Shown here: positions 62,065 to 64,000 of the stretch, piece after piece
Layout of the letters: each line of letters begins with the position of its first letter
Position numbering within the stretch: the stretch's first letter is position 1
Assembly (NCBI RefSeq): GCF_900109735.1
Contig: NZ_FOAS01000006.1
Location: forward strand, 157,342-221,341
From: Atopomonas hussainii
GTDB lineage: Bacteria; Pseudomonadota; Gammaproteobacteria; Pseudomonadales; Pseudomonadaceae
Direction of reading: 5' to 3'
Length of the DNA stretch: 64,000 nucleotides
Program-made: the position numbers and the translations under genes
The notes under the pieces: generated by a model
What the model was told of the DNA's origin: nothing
The model's input: the letters and a program-made list of their open reading frames with translations, nothing else
Database searches by the model: none

Positions 62065-63312
62065 ATGCAACGATCCCCCTTGGCACGTGCCGTGGCCCTA
62101 GGCCTTGCCGGCGCAGGCTTACTGTTACCCACCGTGAGCCACGCCGACTTTATTGACGACAGCAAAGCCAGCCTGCAACTGCGCAATTTTTACTTTAACC
62201 GTGACTTCCGCGATGTCGCCCCCACCGCGCAATCCAAACGCGAAGAATGGGCGCAAGGTTTTATCCTCAAAGCCGAATCCGGCTTTACCGAAGGCACCGT
62301 GGGCTTTGGTGTCGATGTCTACGCCGGCCTTGGGGTGAAGCTCAGCAGCAGCGACGACCGCGCTGGCTCCAACCTGCTGCCCAGCAGCTTTGGCGATGAA
62401 GGCCCGAGCAGCTACTCCGAAGCCACCGGCGCGGTGAAAGCCAAACTGTCGAAAACCGAGCTGCGTATTGGCGGTTTAATGCCCAAGCTGCCCATCGTCG
62501 CCTCCGGCGACTCGCGCCTGCTGCCGCAATACTTTAATGGCGGCCAATTAAGCTCGCTGGAGATCGAAGGCCTGAGCCTCAACGGCGGCCAGCTGCGCGA
62601 AGTGAACTTCCGTGACTCCACCAACATGGAAGACATCCGCGCCAGCAACTACAAAACCAGCAAAGGCAGCGACCGCTACAACTTCGCCGGCGGCGACTAC
62701 GCCATCACCGGCAATACCAAAGTCGGCGCTTGGTATGGCGAGCTGGAAGATATCTACGACCAAAAGCTGCTTAACCTGATCCACAACCAACCCATTGGCG
62801 ACTGGACACTGGCCGCCAACCTCGCGTGGTTCGACTCCAGCGACAACGGCAATCAACTCGGCGGCAAAATCGACAACCAACTGACTTCAGTGAACTTAAG
62901 CGCCGCCACCGGCGCGCATAAATTCACCCTCGGCTATCAAGACAGCGACGGCGATAACCCCTTCCCCTTCCTGCAAGAAACCGATCCGTACATCGTCAAC
63001 TACATCCAGATTCTGGATTTCACCCGCGCCGACGAACAATCGTGGCAAGCGCGTTACGACATTAACTTTGCCGACTACGGCGTACCGGGTCTAACCGCCT
63101 TCGCCCGCTATGTGACAGGCGATAACTTCTCAACCGCCAAACACCAAAACGCCCAAGAATGGGAACGCGATATTGATATCAGCTATGTGATTCAAGAAGG
63201 CACTTTTAAGAATCTCGGTTTCCGTTGGCGCAATGCCATGGTGCGCTCGGATGCTGCGGGGGATTTGGATGAGAACCGTTTGATTGTTAGCTATACCATT
63301 CCGCTGTTGTAA
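62065..63312 (+). CDS. OprD-family outer-membrane porin
   Basis: 415 aa. Signal peptide MQRSPLARAVALGLAGAGLLLPTVSHA, then the OprD-family opening DFIDDSKASLQLRNFYFNRDFRD, EEWAQGFILKAESGFTEGTVGFGVDVYAGLGVKL, GGLMPKLPIVASGDSRLLPQYFNGGQL and a C-terminal strand DENRLIVSYTIPLL ending in a hydrophobic residue, all typical of the 18-stranded substrate-specific channels. The substrate (amino acid or small acid) cannot be read from sequence. GAGGAG ribosome site; followed by a clear terminator. Confidence 0.92.
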   Translation: MQRSPLARAVALGLAGAGLLLPTVSHADFIDDSKASLQLRNFYFNRDFRDVAPTAQSKREEWAQGFILKAESGFTEGTVGFGVDVYAGLGVKLSSSDDRAGSNLLPSSFGDEGPSSYSEATGAVKAKLSKTELRIGGLMPKLPIVASGDSRLLPQYFNGGQLSSLEIEGLSLNGGQLREVNFRDSTNMEDIRASNYKTSKGSDRYNFAGGDYAITGNTKVGAWYGELEDIYDQKLLNLIHNQPIGDWTLAANLAWFDSSDNGNQLGGKIDNQLTSVNLSAATGAHKFTLGYQDSDGDNPFPFLQETDPYIVNYIQILDFTRADEQSWQARYDINFADYGVPGLTAFARYVTGDNFSTAKHQNAQEWERDIDISYVIQEGTFKNLGFRWRNAMVRSDAAGDLDENRLIVSYTIPLL

Positions 63313-63327
63313 GCGACTCAATGAACA

Positions 63328-63360
63328 ACGCCGCACTGAAAGAACGGTGCGGCGTTTTTT
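63328..63360 (+). terminator. Porin gene terminator
   Basis: ACGCCGCAC / GTGCGGCGT, 10-base loop, then TTTTT. Confidence 0.92.
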
Positions 63361-64000
63361 ATTTAGATGACTTCTAAGTCACCGAGCCAAACAACGTCGC
63401 CAAGCTAGTTACTGAGCATACCGAAGCTTTTTGTTCCGCCCACCCGGGCGGCGCACTTTTGTCTTGGCAAAAGTACGCAAAACCGCTCGCCCCACTATCC
63501 GATCCAGATGCGCTGGATACCTTCGCTCCGGCAGGCTTTCATGGGGCCACGGCGAAGGGCTATCCCCAGCCCATCGCTGCTTGCGCCGCATCCCTGCGGC
63601 TTACCCCACTACAGCCAGCCTGCACTCAGCCGGATAAAAGGGGCAGTTGGTGCAAATCGCACCATCAGTGATGGCTTCGCTAAGTATTTTTTGTAGCTCA
63701 ACCTGCAAACCGCCAAGCCATCGACTTGCACTAATGCCCCCTTCAGCAGGCCGAGTGGAAGGTTTCTGGAAGAGGTTAAGCGGCAGGGATGCCGCGCAAA
63801 GCCCGATGGGCCATGGATGGCCCTTCGGGCTGGGCCTCTGGACGACTGCATGGATGCAGGAGTTAGGGCGACGCAGGATGCCAAAGCCGAAGAAGCCTGG
63901 AGCGAGGGAACCCGGCGCAGCCGGGCCAATGGCGGGGGCCTGTTTCTTGTGCTTACTATTCTTTCGCAAAGAATAGTAAGTCGCCGGGAGGCGAAATCAG
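63361..64000. repeat. Non-coding right end with inverted stem-loop modules
   Basis: 640 bp without a credible gene; the frames open here have no family similarity and overlap each other on both strands. Near the left end is a stem ACTTTTG / CAAAAGT (63455-63474 region) flanked by CGCCCACCCGGGCGGCG; at the right end a perfect stem of CTTACTATTCTTT with AAAGAATAGTAAG (about 63953-63981), flanked by TCGCCGGGAGGCGA. The two modules are alike and point in opposite directions, enclosing about 500 bp with short GC palindromes. The look is that of dispersed intergenic repeats seen across gammaproteobacteria; it continues past the window edge. Confidence 0.5.

Noticed and set aside
63361..64000. Several overlapping open frames of 60-120 codons at the right end
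   Set aside because: They overlap on both strands in stem-loop-rich DNA, lack ribosome sites and show repeat-derived translation.
1..64000. CRISPR array, tRNA, rRNA, prophage or insertion sequence
   Set aside because: No regularly spaced repeats, no cloverleaf sequences and no transposase, integrase or phage structural genes were found on reading both strands.

Overview
The window looks like a chromosomal segment of a Pseudomonas-type gammaproteobacterium. The support is gene content and order: hpt/upp/uraA neighbours, fleQ-fleS-fleR, the hptB-hsbR-hsbA module, two-sigma flagellar promoters, an OprD-family porin and moderately high GC. No tRNA, rRNA, CRISPR array, prophage or insertion sequence was recognised.

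Layout. 1-12.1 kb is housekeeping: a secreted hypothetical protein, a WbuC-type cupin, hpt, upp-uraA, an OmpR/EnvZ-type two-component pair, a long-chain acyl-CoA ligase preceded by a perfect palindromic operator, an enoyl-reductase-like MDR protein, rarD, tusA and leuA. 12.1-22.3 kb (minus strand) is flagellar: fliK, then hptB-hsbR-hsbA, then fliJ-I-H-G-F-E. 22.5-28.7 kb interrupts the flagellar order: yebC, aspS and an FmdB-type zinc ribbon (minus), then an Hpt/HD-GYP fusion, a GGDEF protein and a membrane-anchored cold-shock protein (plus). 28.7-37.7 kb (minus) is fleR, fleS, fleQ, fliT, two fliS genes, fliD, flaG and fliC. 37.9-46.8 kb (minus) is an eight-gene, fully overlapping operon for a CDP-linked sugar plus a TPR/OGT-type glycosyltransferase, lying between flgL and fliC. 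This is the most distinctive part and is best read as a flagellin glycosylation locus. 46.8-57.9 kb (minus) is flgL-K-J-I-H-G-F and flgE-D-C-B. 58-63.3 kb holds a DUF3391/HD-GYP protein, mltF, tatD and an oprD-family porin. The last 0.65 kb is non-coding repeat-like DNA.

How it works together. FleQ, with every known c-di-GMP-contact residue inspected intact, would drive sigma-54 promoters at fliE and fleSR. FleSR would drive flgB, flgF and fliK; each of these three has a good sigma-54 promoter and, about 65-110 bp upstream, a cluster of GCGGCAAG/CTTGCCGC sites that is absent upstream of fliE and fleS. This is a candidate FleR enhancer code. fliC has its own FliA (sigma-28) promoter, insulated from the glycan operon by a terminator. 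c-di-GMP enzymes (two HD-GYP, one GGDEF) and the HptB-HsbR-HsbA partner-switch sit among the flagellar genes. fliL onward, flhAB, fleN, fliA, flgA, flgM, cheV and cheR are not in the window, so the flagellar genes are split elsewhere on the chromosome.

Other structure: two related ~125-bp palindromic intergenic elements (after aspS and before the porin), a REP-like hairpin, and inverted stem-loop modules at the right end.
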